The position numbers and the translations under genes were made by a program. DNA of 64,000 bases. Source: Eucalyptus grandis. Taxonomy: Eukaryota > Streptophyta > Magnoliopsida > Myrtales > Myrtaceae. A model generated the notes under the pieces. The model was not told where the DNA came from, searched no databases, and was given only the letters and a program-made list of their open reading frames with translations. The stretch is taken from NCBI RefSeq assembly GCF_016545825.1, contig NC_052614.1, positions 40,890,072-40,954,071 of the forward strand, read 5' to 3'. Below, piece by piece: positions 23,363 to 35,874 of this stretch. How positions within the stretch are numbered: the first letter of the stretch is position 1; every line of letters begins with the position of its first letter.

Positions 23363-23912
23363 TTTCAAACACTCAAATGTCAATGTTTATTTACATGATG
23401 CCACGTCAGGTTTTGGGCCACATGACTTGCCAACAGCATTCAAGTGAACAATTTGTGAATAATGCGGTAGCTTAGTGATTTGAAAAAAGTTATAGCACTC
23501 AAAGGAGTATCACACAAAAATTATAATACTTTTGCCGTCCTTTTCTTGTCAAGTCATATTAGTTATATACCCATGCTCGATGATTATGAATCGACTTCAT
23601 TTACATTGCACCTGGTATGCATGTGCAATATTCAGCGCTATTATTTCGTAGACAAGAAATGGAAAGGTCAAAAGTAATTTCACGATCAACTTCTTCTTAT
23701 TAATTAATTTAATGTAGTTGTTTGATGGGTGTTTGTATAAAACTTTTCTTAGTGGACAACAGCGTTTATAATTAACATTTCATCACTAATTTCGGGTCGC
23801 ATTTCAGTTACATAGGTACAGACCATAATCACAACGTAAATAATTAGTAAGAGCACGAGTCCACTTATACATAATTTACGATGAATTTTAGAAAAAAAGG
23901 TTCACCTAATCA
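23363..23912. other. AT-rich intergenic stretch
   Basis: Nothing recognisable. The short plus-strand frame at 23480-23677 has no known domain. Confidence 0.4.
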
Positions 23913-24289
23913 TGGGTTAATACCATGAATAATTTCAAACTGATACACATGTTCCAAATTTATCTTAAAATAATTTTTGGGTCACCAAAAATCTAAAATA
24001 CCTATGACAAAATTTACCATAAACTAAATTTTAAGTTATCAAAAACCTCAAACTAGTACACTTATGTCATATTTACCCTTTGTTTGCTTCCGTCAAATTT
24101 TACCATGAAATTGTAGAATCGGATGAACATGCAATAACATGCAATAATGGCAAATCCATGTGGAATCCATATCAATTCGGGTCAATTTATCATAGGTATA
24201 TGAGTTTGAGGTTTTTGGTAAGTTAAATATTAATTTGGGGTAAAGTTGTCATAAGTATATTAGTTTGGAGTTTTCGTGGTATCAACCCA
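23913..24289. mobile_element. foldback MITE B, copy 1
   Basis: Terminal inverted repeats TGGGTTAATACCATG and CGTGGTATCAACCCA match at 13 of 15 positions, and the arms pair over well over 100 bases. The same family recurs at about 48817-49262. It is non-coding. Confidence 0.7.
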
Positions 24290-24324
24290 TCAATTATAGA
24301 CCTATTGTACAAATAACAATTAAT

Positions 24325-24540
24325 ATAAAACTTTTCAAATTTTGCTAATTTAATCCTAAAATTTTCGCGAAATTCTAGTATAGTTTTTCCAACTAATTTT
24401 TGCCAAAAATCACTAGGTATCCGTTCATTAGGTTTAGGGCTAATGGGACAATTTCCCCATTTTAAAAAGCAGCGGAGTTTGGTTAGTTTTAAGTATTGAA
24501 GAAAAATACCTAATTGGACTATCAATATATCTTTAAGAAC
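24325..24540. repeat. half copy of foldback element C
   Basis: Sequence such as CTAATTTAATCCTAAAATTT, GCGAAATTC and AATTTTTGCCAAAAAT matches one arm of the element at 27990-28320. The other arm is missing. Confidence 0.5.
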
Positions 24541-25828
24541 CAAATATCTCTTTCTTCACCACCTGAGCACTATTTCAAGCTTATAGAATTTCCAAAAACA
24601 AAAAATTCTCACCATTCAATCTCTTAAATTGCTTATTCCCAATTAAATTCCTTCACTTATAAATCCGTAACAAAATATTAAAATTATGATTATATATATA
24701 TATATAAGAATAATAATCATGTATATGTATGTATAGGCTTAAGCCTTTGCCTTGGCTACTCCTTAGCTAAGTTTTGGGCTCTTGTTACTTTGACAAGTGG
24801 ACAGGTAGTTTTCTACAAATGGGCTGAGATTGGTTCAATTAAATATAATTAGTGGTTTAGGCCCAAAAACATTGCTTCTAATTTCCCATAGCTTCATTGA
24901 ATAGTACTAGAAATTTATCCGTTAAAACTTAGTAAGACCTTAGTCCATATATATCATGATAATGCACTTAAATTCGAAAACTGTCATTTAGTGAGTTTAA
25001 GTCTTAAAATACTTACAACTTCAATACATTTGAGTTTCTTGACTCAATGGACGGAAAGGACCGGTAAGATGATTAAAAAAGAGCCACCTAAGCTTGAAAA
25101 AAATAACTAAAGTGAAAGGCATGAAACATGTTCCATCCATAGAAACCGATGGAGTTAACGAGAGGAATTAGCGCATCGATTTTCCCAAGTTTGAGGAACT
25201 AAATACAAGAAATGAAAATTTTGGACTTCTAAGTGCACGAGCACTACAAATTATAGGACTTTTGCTGTTAATGTCCTTGCGCATATTCATTTGACTGACC
25301 TTTTCTTCTCACTCACTCCTCTGGAAATTTTTCTCTTCAGCATCACTTCTTTTTCTTCATTAATGTTGGATTAGGTTGGCCAAAGATTTTCCACATTGCA
25401 AGAAATTACCCCACCTGGTTCCACATCCAAGGTTAGCCAACTTTGTCCCTTTGTCCTTTTCTTTGGTGTCTCTCCTTCATCCTTTCATTTCACTCTCCTC
25501 TTTCATTGCTTTCACGTTAAGTGCGCCATCCTCATTTCCTTTTCGTTTAGTTTGTCTTCCTCTTTTTCACTCCTTTGGGGAAAAAGCCAAACAAGCCAAT
25601 CACATAACTTTTGGTTTAAGAAAGGCTCTCTTGTTGTTTTCGTTGGAGTTGAACTTCGACATGCACTTTTTTTTATCTTGGATCGATCAATTTCCTTGGC
25701 TTGTTTATGTTGGATGATAAACATTTCTCCTTCGCTTTTGTTATATGTTGCTTTTCCTTTAGCTTTTCATCTTGCAGCTCACAGTGAGCATTCTTTTCCG
25801 TTGGGAAGATATGACATGTCAGAGAATT
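24541..25828. other. intergenic stretch without a recognisable gene
   Basis: AT-rich at the left (with a short TA run near 24690), T/C-rich at the right. Overlapping plus-strand open frames at 25376-25902 have low complexity and no known domain; I do not call a gene. Confidence 0.4.
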
Positions 25829-26751
25829 TTGGACACTCAAACCTCTGGAGTGCTAAAAGTTGGCACAAAAGAACACTTAAATGCCAAAAGTTACGAAAGT
25901 GACACTTAAGTACCAAAATTGGAGCAAAATTGATCGCTTAAGTGTCAATTCGGCCAAAACGCTGATGTGTCAATTTTCCAGAAAACGAGTGAAAAATGGC
26001 ATTATTTTAGTGCTAACGTAGTAAAAAATTAATATAAAAATTAATTAAATTAAATTTATTTAAAACATTTAAAAATACAAATACAAATATTAAAAAATTA
26101 AAAGGGAGGCGACTAAGGGCTTAGGGGGAGGTAGCGGTTGGGGTCACCAAGCCCTAGCCAAGGGCCAGCGACCCTGGCCAATCGGCGACAAGGGCCCGCG
26201 AGCCCTCGCCTGGTCAGGCCAAGGGCCGCCGCCCGCCGGCGACCCCTAGTGGGCGGTAGCCCTTGGCCTAGCCCAGCGAGGGCTGCTGACCCTCGCCCCA
26301 AATCGGGGCAAGGGCTCGCGGGCCCTTGTCGCCGATTGACCAAGGTCGCCGGCCCCTGGCCAGACCCGATGACCTTGGCGGCCGCCTCCCCCGAGTCCTC
26401 AATCGCCTCCCATTTATTTATTTATTTATTTATTTATTTAATATTTGTATTTGTATTTTGAAATGTTTTACATTAAATTTAATTAATTTTTATATTAATT
26501 TTTGATCACGTCAGCACCAAAATGACGTCATTTTTGCATTGTTTGGCCACATTAGCGTGTAAAACGACGCCGTTTTGCACTCACTTCGTCGGAAAATTGA
26601 CACGTCAGCGTTTTAGCCAGATTTTGGCCAAAGTGACATTTAAGTGATCTATTTCTCTTCGATTTTAGCACCTAAGTGTCGTTTTTGTAACTTTTGGCAC
26701 TTAAGTGTCCCTTTGTACCAACTTTTGGCATTTGAAGCGTATTTTTGCCAA
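25829..26751. mobile_element. long-hairpin element D with GC-rich core
   Basis: About 923 bases. The two outer arms (~250 bases each) are inverted copies, built around CACTTAAGTG-, CCAAAAGTT- and ACGCTGA(T/C)GTGTCAATTTTCC-type strings. The core (about 26107-26410) is GC-rich and itself palindromic: CGGCGACAAGGGCCCGCGAG occurs on one side (from about 26182) and its reverse complement on the other (from about 26310). The candidate target duplication GAATT (25824-25828 and 26752-26756) is short, so the superfamily is undecided; a Mutator-like foldback is possible. No protein is supported. Confidence 0.75.
26411..26441. repeat. (TATT)n microsatellite within element D
   Basis: About seven tetranucleotide units at the junction of the GC-rich core and the right AT-rich arm; the left arm lacks it. 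Confidence 0.85.
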
Positions 26752-26756
26752 GAATT

Positions 26757-27475
26757 ATGACTAGAGGGCATAGTACTAATTGGATAATTTGAAATCAAGA
26801 GCTTGCTATAAGTTACATAATTTGCTCGAATCTGAGGCAATTGATCATGAGATGGATATAACATCCTTAAACTATGGCCAAGCTTGTGACATTTCCCTAT
26901 CAACAGGGGCTTTTTCCCAAAATTCAACAAATAAATGCCAGCCTTCTTGGGAAAGACTCCTCTGTAAGAACTAAGCTTGAAATAGGCAAATATGTGAAAC
27001 GTGCAGTCTTGCATTATCAATAAGACGATTTGCAGCTGAGAAAGAAATACGAGCCCAACTTATGGTTAAGTTAGAGCTAAAAATACTAACAGCATAAGCT
27101 CATATCAAATCGACAAGAATGAGAATCTGACCCCAAAAAAAAAAAAAACAAAAGAAGGAACAAAAACTTGAATAAAGTAGGTACAATTTTATTATTTGGT
27201 TGAGGGTGAGTGTGCTCCTTTTCTATTAAGACATCTTTTCTTTAATAATTGATCTCTGGAATCTATGTCCTAGCACCTATTCCCATGATTTGGAAGAGCC
27301 ACCTTTTCTTTTTTTCGACGTGTTCCCCTCGTTTTGAACATGGGCCCCACGCATTGGTTTCAACTTGTAGTGACAGGTTTGGTATTCATGCTATTTACTT
27401 TTACCACATGCCAATCCCCTCCCACCACGTGCTTGACTAGAAAGTAATCATTTCTGCCATTTTTCTTAGCCTTCT
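26757..27475. other. intergenic stretch without a recognisable gene
   Basis: No conserved protein. An A14-type run lies near 27135. Short open frames only. Confidence 0.4.
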
Positions 27476-27518
27476 AACCATTTAACATCAAAAAAAAAAA
27501 AAAAAACCATTTAACATC
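27476..27518 (+). mobile_element. poly(A)-only insertion with 14-bp target duplication
   Basis: AACCATTTAACATC occurs at 27476-27489 and again at 27505-27518, separated only by a run of A. This is what a LINE-driven insertion would leave if only the tail were copied. A replication-slippage origin is possible but does not explain the A-run. Confidence 0.6.
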
Positions 27519-27989
27519 CTGCCTGCTGCTTCTGGCAGGTGTAAGCCGAACGTTTCTACTACGCGTACACCAACAGCCTGTGCCATGTGTTTGGCCATGA
27601 TCCCCACGTTCCGAGATTCTAGGATTATGGCTTAATTGCCTCTACTTTTCCATGTTGGCATCTTTACAAATGGCTAATATCGATATTGTACATGGCAAAT
27701 CTCCTATTGGCCAAACTTGTGCCAATCACAACTTGTTGGCATAATTTCGATGACGTCATAAAATTATAAAGTCAATATATTTCTTGATATGGTCGATGCC
27801 ATGCAAAGCTAACGTTACTCTCAAAATTGCCAATATATAAAAAATCGTATAATTAAAAAAGTCGAGATTAGGTCAAGTTAATTAATTGTTAGTAAGGATT
27901 AATATGTCAGGTTTTATGGACAAACTTCAAAATCCAAAAGAATCTCTGAGAACAAGTCTACAAATAGGTGCAAGACAAAATATCCAATC

Positions 27990-28320
27990 AGTGTTAAATC
28001 TAATATATGGATGTCAATTCAATTTTAACTTCTCAATTTTTTTAATTTAATCTTAAACCTTTATGCGAAATTCCAATATAGTCGTTTTCATTAATTTTTG
28101 CCGAAAATTGCTAACGTGATAATTTAATCATTGTTGGCTATTCTAAGTGGCACAATGCAAACTTAGTTACTTTTTGGCAAAAAATTGGTTGGGATGATTA
28201 TATTGAAATTTTGTACAAATGTTTAGGATTAAATTAGAAAAATTGAAAAATTTAGGAATAAATTGACATGCATATTTATAGATTTAGGATTGATTGAACA
28301 TTTTTCTAATAAGTGTAGGA
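27990..28320. mobile_element. foldback element C
   Basis: The left arm (28015-28110) and right arm (28180-28300) are imperfect inverted copies, sharing TTTAATTTAATC(T/C)TAAAC and AATTTTTGCCG/GGCAAAAAATT-type strings. Non-coding. Ends approximate. Confidence 0.55.
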
Positions 28321-28464
28321 GACTCTTTTGTCTAGGCAACTCTATAAGAGTTTCCTAAGCTACAGATGGAATACAAATAAATCATTTATAACAGAGTCTC
28401 AAATTCAACGTCATCCAAATAGGGAAATTTTTTGAGTTAAATGCTTTGACAATTATACTCTTAG

Positions 28465-29282
28465 GGCTTGTTTGATAACACTCTTGAAAACAACTAATTA
28501 TGTTTTTTTGTTCTCAAGAGCAAACAAAGAATAGAAATCCATTTGATAATTTTTTTATTCCCAAGAACAAAAATCAATTTTTTTTGTTCTTAGAAATAGA
28601 TTTGGAATAAAATCTAGAAGCTAGAAAAAAGTTGTTTCTTATTCCTGAGAACAATTCCTAAAATCAATTCCAATTTTTTTTTCTTTTCCCTTCTCTTTAT
28701 TTATCTTTTCTCTTCCCTTTTCTTCTTCTTCCTTTTGGTTGGTCACTAGCCTTGGATGAGGGCTGACGACCTTGTCGGCCCAAGCCTCACCGTGGCTAGG
28801 CTAGGCAAGGTCAACCTCGTCCAAATCTAGTGAGGCCAAGCTCGCCTAGCCACTGGCGAAGCTGGGCCTGGCCAAGCCACCTCCAAGTCAGCGTCGCCTA
28901 GCAATGGTCCAGCGAGAATGAGCCTCGCCATTGGTTGGGAGAGCTCAACCTCGCTAGATTTGGGTGAGGTCGACCTCACCCGCCAAGGTGAGATCGAGCC
29001 TCACAACCATGGCAAGCTTGGCCTCGCCAAAAAAAAAAAAATGAAAAAGGAAAAAGAGAAAAATAAGAAAAATATAATAAAAGTATTAAAAAATTAAAAG
29101 AAACAAAAAAATTTAAAAATCTTAGCAAGCGCAATTCTATCATGAGAATAGAAATTTTGGACAATTACCAAGCGCATTCTTTTACTTAGAAATTATTCCC
29201 GAGAATAGAATCAGAAAAATTCATTTTTGATAAAAAAAAAAAAACAAATTATTTCCAAGAATAGAATTGTTATCAAACGCGA
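28465..29282. mobile_element. MITE E with GC-rich core, hAT-like ends
   Basis: Ends GGCTTGTTTGATAAC and GTTATCAAACGCGA are inverted repeats, and TCTTAG flanks both sides (28459-28464 and 29283-29288, overlapping the end by one base in this reading). The core (28740-29030) is built of GCCTCGCC/GGCGAGGC-like words, close in style to the cores at 26107 and 36850. No coding sequence is supported. Confidence 0.65.
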
Positions 29283-29288
29283 TCTTAG

Positions 29289-31296
29289 ACTCCAAATCAT
29301 AAGGTCTCAAGAATAAAGGGAGCTAGACTCAGGTGGGACATGCTTATGCTCAGTCTAATTTTTTTAGGGTTCTGGCGCGAAACCCAAAAGCATGCATGTA
29401 CTTGAGTTTTAAATTTTTCTTCATCCGTTTAGGTCTTAAAAAATTTGCAACTTCAATAGACTTGAGTGATTAAAAAAAATCAATATGTAGATTTCAGCTC
29501 TCTTTCTTTTTTTTTTTTTTTTTCCATAGCACTGCCCTTTTTTGATCTAATTTTTGAAATTCTTAATGAAGTGGCTTTTATTTTTCCTTCCACTTTTAAT
29601 AAAAGATGAATCTTGGTTTTGTTCCTTTCCCGTCCACTAATATTCCATTAAGCTTATCAGTAAAATCCTTGTTGATAAATTGTTTCATCGAGTAATCCAA
29701 ATCAAAATGTCAATTTCTTATTTTTGAATGACCCTATTTTCAATTTTTGAACAGAAAAGCAACATTATTTACGTTTCATCATAAAATTTTAAAACAATAA
29801 AAACAATTTAATTGAAAAACTCAAGATGAAGAGAGTACATTAAATTATAAAAATAATGAAAATAAAAGGAAAGCATCAGGATGAGAGTCTGAACAAGGGA
29901 CAGCAACAACGTTGCCGTCGCTAGGAAGGGTTGGCGACTCTCACCAAGATTGAGGTGAGGGTGGTCAGCCTTTGCCTAGGATGAAAGGGCCATTGTTCTG
30001 CCCCTCACCCCTTCATCTCTATTTTTGCTTTTCTCGATTTCAATCCCTTTTTAGTTTGTTCTAATGTGATACCGATTTGACGCTACATTAGCCTCATTCG
30101 CACAAAAAGTATTAATAAAAAAGATGCCAGATAGGTTGTCTAAGCAAGAAAGGCTAGGGGAATTTATGAAAGGACAGTGTCAAGTTTAGGATTTAAATGC
30201 ACGAAAAGAAAGTTAGTGAATTCAAATGCATTATCATGACAGTTTTAGGATTCTCACCATAATTATCCTTTTCTACCTTTTCTTGGGTAAAATAAGAAGA
30301 TCGTACTCTTTGATTGTCCAATTATCAGAATGAGCTAAGCATGTAAAGGACCATATGACATGAAATACTATTTAAAATCACGAAATACATATTATGTTCA
30401 AACGTATGAGACGCGACTAAGACCTTGAGTTGTGTTGCTTTCGCATTAAATTAATCACTATTTAAAACCACAAGCTACAAATTAATTGCTAATAAATTCG
30501 GTCACGTCACTTTTCTATAGTAATAAATCCGCGATGTATAACCACTCCACCATTATATATAATGCCTCCAATAATATTATTGAGGTTGTTGCAAGCTAAG
30601 CAGCCATCGTGAGTTATCCATTGCTATAATTGTATACTTGCATATTTCTAAAAATTTAATGTAACTATTAATTCTAACAATCTCGTCCGACATTCATACA
30701 TTCCATCTCTGCCGGTCTTTTCTTGTGATCTTCATAATATGACGCAGTCAAATCCCACCTAATTTCCACCATCTTCCCTATTTTTTATTTGCAATATGGA
30801 ACTGTTGACACAATCAAGATCTCAAGCAATCCCCAGATAATTTCATGGTTGTCGTCGTCTAATCAGCGTGGACAAAGACCGTGTCATGCTCCATAGTGGC
30901 TTCTAATCCTAATCAGTTGGTACTCAGCATAATATAATTAGAGATATTGAAATGACAACACATATTAGAAGTTTTCAATTAGGAGAAAAAAGCAGACGTT
31001 CTTTTATTCTTATACTTTATGCAAAGTTAAAGGAAATGTGTATTGATGCACCATCAACCTTTTCTTCTGTTGGCCAGTTTGCTTTCACCATTAAGCTTAA
31101 AGCGTGTGAATCCAAAGAATGTATTGAAAAATGATGGATTGATGCAACAATAAGCAAATCCAGTCTAACCAATGATGAATTCTCTTAAACATAGAAATAT
31201 CTAACGAGGGGTTAGAGTGGCCGTGGCATTGAAAAATTCAACCTTCTATAGAAATTGTGTGACAACTGTCCATTAATCTAAAATAGTAAACTATTG

Positions 31297-31334
<38 letters not shown>

Positions 31335-31860
31335 GTATTGGCAAAAGAGAAATGCCTGATTACAAAAGGAAAAAAAAAGTATTTAAATTTGTGTGGACCA
31401 TAGGGATGCAAATTAGGTTAGAAAAAGAAGTGGTTGATGAGAGATTTATATTCCATGTTGAAAGTAAGATACTCAGGGGACTGGTTAACAACTAACTTGA
31501 CTATTCTACCAATAACATAATTAAGTGCTTTTTTCTTTTTCTTTTTTAAATCAGCACTTAATGAGATTGAGATTATTTGATAACCGTAATCAACAATGAC
31601 TTAAAAATTCAATTAAGTCAAACAGTAACTTAATGGCAGTAAGTTAGGAAAGGATTACTTAATTCATTAAGTAGAAAAAGTGATTGATAGCAATTAAAAT
31701 CTCACTAATTAAATTGCTAAAACATATCAGTAGTGGACACAATTCCATGCATGGCAAGAAATCCATGATATTCATCATCAATTTTCAATTACTAATGAAC
31801 AATTTGTAGGTTCTATTTTTAGCACTTAAAATTATCAACACCTAAAATTTAGTATCTAAA
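29289..31860. other. intergenic repeats, no recognisable gene
   Basis: AT-rich with several homopolymer runs (T-run at about 29500-29523) and a (TA)n tract at 31298-31330. The stretch 29880-30030 has a small GC-rich island like the MITE cores. Words around CATTATCATGACAGTTTTAG near 30220-30245 resemble, in inverted or shuffled order, sequence near 24950, so part of this is an old repeat. No gene is supported. Confidence 0.4.
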
Positions 31861-31867
31861 TTTATAA

Positions 31868-31995
31868 CACTTGCCTCGTGGCTACCCTTTCCATTCGGGA
31901 ATGGTGAGGTGAGAAGTTCGATTTCCCACCTTCTCATGGGGGTGGGATTGGGGATGCGTGAGTAAGAGATTGGATTTTGCAACCTATGCATAATA
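31868..31995 (+). mobile_element. SINE-like, tRNA-derived piece (candidate)
   Basis: GTGGCTACCC (A-box-like) is followed about 40 bases later by GTTCGATTTCCC (B-box-like), then a G-rich stretch. The arrangement resembles the piece at 37301. No poly(A) tail or target duplication is clear. Confidence 0.4.
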
Positions 31996-32197
31996 CATAG
32001 TACACACAATGGTTTATAAAATAGATATATGATACAATATGACCAAACGTAATTTTTTTTCCTAAAACTTATATTTCAGATTTATTAAACAGGCCCGAGA
32101 TTCTATCTATTTTATTATCATGTATTAAAAGCATCATTACACCATTCTCCAATGTTGGAATCTGAATTCCACCATCCGACACAGTATAGCTTAAAAT

Positions 32198-32978
32198 TAG
32201 GGGTGATCAGTTCCCGGTTTGGTCTGGTTCCACCCAAGAACTGGGAATTGAATCAAGAGGACTGGTTCCCACTTTTTTGGACTGTGGACCGGACCGATTG
32301 ATCTTGGAATCGAGAACCGGACCGGACCAACCGGTCCGGTCTGGTCCAGTCCAGTTCTAATGAACCATCACTTGTTTTCATTTCATTTAACAAAAAAGAG
32401 AGCGAGGTGTGAAGCGAGGCATCAGGGCAAGGCGCTCGGAGGAGAAAGAGAGCCGAGCGTCTGAAGGAGTGAGGTGTGAGGCGAGATGTCTCGACAAGGC
32501 ACTTGGAGGAGGAAGAGAGCTGAGCGTCCAAGAGAGTGAGGTGTGAGGCAGGACGTGTAACGAGGCACTCGGAGGAAGAGAGCCAAATGTCAGAGCGAGT
32601 GGGGCCTGAGGTGAGGCGTTGGGGGCGAGGCGTCGAGCAAGCAAAAGGGGAGGGGTTATGGTTTTGAGAGGGAAAGGCAAAGTGAGACTTGCGGCAATTG
32701 CCGTCGAATTGGATTGCAAAATTTGGGAAAATGGAAGTTGATGTGATGGCTACTTGTAGATTAGAGCAGAAACAAAAAAAAAAAAAAAAAAAAACAGAGA
32801 GGGGTTTAGGTTTCAAGAGGGAAAGGGAAAGTGAGAATTGCAAAAGTTGAAAAAGAAAACCTAATGTAATAGTTACGGTAGATTAGTTCAGAAATGCAAA
32901 AGAGGGGAAAGATTAGCTTTGAGTTACGAGAGGAAAAATGAATTTGATGGTAATGGGTATTGTAGATTAGTTCATAAA

Positions 32979-33063
<85 letters not shown>

Positions 33064-33247
33064 AAATGGTCGGTCGGTCTAGTCGGTCTGGTTTCGACCC
33101 CGAAACCGGGAACCGGACCAACCAGTCACCAGTTCCAAAAATAGGAACCTGAGACTGGACCGAGACCCTCTAGAACCACCTGAAACCAACCTGTCCGTTC
33201 CGGTCCGGCCGGTTCCCGGTTCGGGTGGTTTCCGTTGCACACCCCTA
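32198..33247. mobile_element. hAT-type MITE F with 8-bp target duplication
   Basis: The ends are TAGGGGTGATCAG and its partner ...GCACACCCCTA. CTTAAAAT flanks both sides (32190-32197 and 33248-33255), an exact 8-bp duplication typical of hAT transposons. The subterminal arms are rich in GGAACCGG/CCGGTTCC words and pair with each other. The interior holds a GAGGCG-type repeat region, an A-run near 32774 and a compound microsatellite. A long minus-strand frame (32253-32843) is low-complexity and not a transposase. Confidence 0.85.
32983..33062. repeat. compound (TA)n(TG)n(CG)n microsatellite
   Basis: About 40 bases of TA, then about 28 of GT and 10 of CG inside MITE F. Alternating purine-pyrimidine sequence of this kind can adopt unusual helical forms. 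Confidence 0.9.
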
Positions 33248-33255
33248 CTTAAAAT

Positions 33256-35467
33256 CTATTTGTTTTGCGATAAAAAAAAAAATAGAGAACATTTTCGTAA
33301 AAATAATCACTTATATCATTTGAAATATTTAGTCAACAAAAAATAGTTTTATTATCGATAACAATTTATGTATCATAATTTGTGTGGATGATGAATTTTT
33401 TTTTATGTATCCATTTTTGCAGGCAATATAAGTAATTATTTTCATGAAAGCGTTTTTCAAAACATTCACTTTTCGCAAAACAAGCACTCCTGTGCACTTA
33501 AAATTGTCTCTTTTTCGATCTAGAGATTTTCTTGTTTGAGAGAACCATGTTGGGACAGTTATTTCCAATTCATTAGCTTTTGCATTTTAGCAAAGCTTGG
33601 GAAGCTCTTAGTCATTTACTCAAATCTTTTGTGCGACTGTGTGTAAATTGATACGACAACCCTTTGAAATTATAAACTACGAGTGCTATCTCTCTATTAT
33701 ACGGAAATTATTATTTCTTAAGTCAAAGTAGTGATTTTAAGTGTATCTTCATGACTGACAAATTGTTAGATAAATTATGTTTAGGGTTATTGATGCGGTT
33801 AATTATACTGGTCACATTGCTAAAATATATATGATGACCGTTTTTGTCTGCGACACCAATATAAGCGCCATTAGAAATAATTTCATTTACCAAATGCGGT
33901 TTTAGGTAATATTCTTCGGTAAAGAAAAAGTAAATTGCGGATTATTCCATCGAATATGAAGATTCATCATAGCACAACAGTACACTTAAAGCACACGTCA
34001 CTTTCGCCTTTGTCCTCGAAACTTGGTTAACTCTATCACATCATCACTCTTAGGCGCATCAATTGTTGAGGCCAATAATACAATCTAGAGAGAGTGAGGG
34101 AATAGGTTGTTTAAAAGAACCATGAAAATTTTCACGGAAAACTTCAAGTTTAACTTTGATAGACATGGAAATAGATTCATAATATCATATGCATGATCTT
34201 TCTATCAAATAGATACTTACAAAAATAAACAGATAGAAGATATTGCACATAAATATATAGTAGTTCAGCTTATAATTAAAATTACATCCACTCTCCGCCA
34301 CTAATAGCCTCAACTCAGCGTGTAATCCACTTGCAATCTCAAGAGATGTTGTAAAGTAGCAAGTGCTACTTCAACCCGAAGATAGATCCCACTATCAACT
34401 TACCAGCCCTACTTTTACATTTGTACACTTCTTTTACCACCGACTCTTTATGCGGAGAGTCACAAACACATAAATAGCAAACTATTACACAGAGAGAGAG
34501 AAGCCGATAATAACAAAATGCAAGCTTTCTCAATTTCCGCCACCCCCCTTGAGCTTGCTTCGATCCTCTTTTATGGACGTTCCACTTCCAATCTAACCGT
34601 TGAAGAGCCTTCAGACGGATCAAGTAGCGGTTGGGTGTTGATAGGAGTAATCGTTGAGGTCCAGGCTACCCATACAGTATGTTCCCCCAAGTAAAAGTAA
34701 GGTGCCCAAAAATGAACCTGCTACCACTTTCAAATACTTGTTTCTCCGATCTTTTGAATGAGTTGGCAAGAATTATTGTGACTCAACTGCAATCTCGCAA
34801 TAAATTTCCAAATATCGTTAGCGGCTATTGTCTTTTAGTTTAATGATTAATTGAGATGCATGAGTCACTAAAACCTTTAATCATTGATGGAGGCAAGACA
34901 TGACATGCCTTTATTCGCAACTCGATGTTTCTGTCCAATCCATTCTTTGGAAATTGACTTGTGATTTGCTATTGAATACCTCATTCTATTAGACTCGTTC
35001 TCCATTTATTAAGGTGTTCACACTTTGTAGACGTCCTTTGGAAATTTATGATGCAATCACAGTCTTCCTGATATTATCAACATGAATTGATTATGAAAAA
35101 CATCTGCAATTTTCAAATAAACATTAAAAATATAGATAATTTTGATATCATCAAAATAAACGTAGGGAGGTTTTTCCAATAACCTCCCATTTTTTTATGA
35201 TGACAAAAGTTTTATGCAATTGTCAGATAAATTAACAAATAGTTTGATTTGAGATTGCAATTGAACTTAAGAGTTTGCCCAATGGTTTCAAATAAGACTG
35301 ATATTAAACAGAAGAATGATACTATCTCCAAATACTAATATTATCGAGGGATAACTCGAGACAATTGATGGAAGCATAAGAGAACAATATTGTCAATGCA
35401 TTTTCTTCTATTCCAAGTAGATTTTAGGAATTAGGGATATTAACTATAAGAGCCTGAATAACATACC
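33256..35467. other. intergenic stretch, possible degraded LTR element
   Basis: No conserved coding sequence. The part 34080-34700 (with a minus-strand open frame of 85 codons at 34366-34623) has the look of LTR or leader DNA, but I find no matching partner. The rest is AT-rich. Confidence 0.35.
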
Positions 35468-35472
35468 ATCAA

Positions 35473-35874
35473 TGTTGGGGTGTGATTTATACTCCCTATT
35501 AATAGGATGGCACGGGGTGTAGCAGTAGTGTCCCTGTGACGCCAAAGGGTTTTTATACTTCAAGCCCATATTTTATTGGTAGTTTGGGTTTAAGCCCATG
35601 AATAGTTATCAGATATGTATATATTATCTTTATCTTAAATGTGGGGTGCTAATTATAATAAAATTATCAATTGGACGTAGCTCTAGTTTAAGGGTGAACT
35701 AGAATAAAACCTTGCATTTTTAATTCTCTTAAATGGAGGGTGCAAATTATAATGAAATCCTCGACTGGACGTAACTCTAATTTAAGGGTAAATTAGGATA
35801 AACCATTGCGTCTTTAATTCTCTTTTTCTCTTTTACACTTTATTTTCTTTTTGATTGTGCCACAAATCCTTACA
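35473..35874 (+). mobile_element. solo LTR, copia-type
   Basis: 402 bases starting TGTTGGGGTGTG and ending CCTTACA, bounded by the 5-bp duplication ATCAA (35468-35472 and 35875-35879). No internal retrotransposon sequence adjoins it, so it is what remains after LTR-LTR recombination. Inside, two ~96-base units (35632-35727 and 35728-35825) are tandem copies. Assignment to copia is by end sequence and is tentative; the strand is set by TG...CA and is formal only. Confidence 0.75.
35632..35825. repeat. tandem duplication inside the solo LTR, unit ~96 bp
   Basis: TTAAATG(T/G)(G)GGGTGC, AATTATAAT(A/G)AAAT, GGACGTA(G/A)CTCTA and TTTTTAATTCTC/CTTTAATTCTC recur in the same order in two adjacent units. 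Confidence 0.75.

Noticed and set aside
25376..25902. Overlapping plus-strand frames of 113 and 168 codons
   Set aside because: Phe/Ser/Leu-rich T/C-rich sequence, two frames open at once, no domain.
26113..26461. GC-rich open frames on both strands in element D
   Set aside because: The two frames mirror each other because the core is palindromic.
31868..31995. Functional tRNA gene
   Set aside because: Only box-like elements are visible; no cloverleaf with an anticodon arm can be drawn with confidence.
32253..32843. 196-codon minus-strand frame in the hAT-like MITE
   Set aside because: Low-complexity Ser/Leu/Pro reading over a repeat and a homopolymer; no transposase motif.
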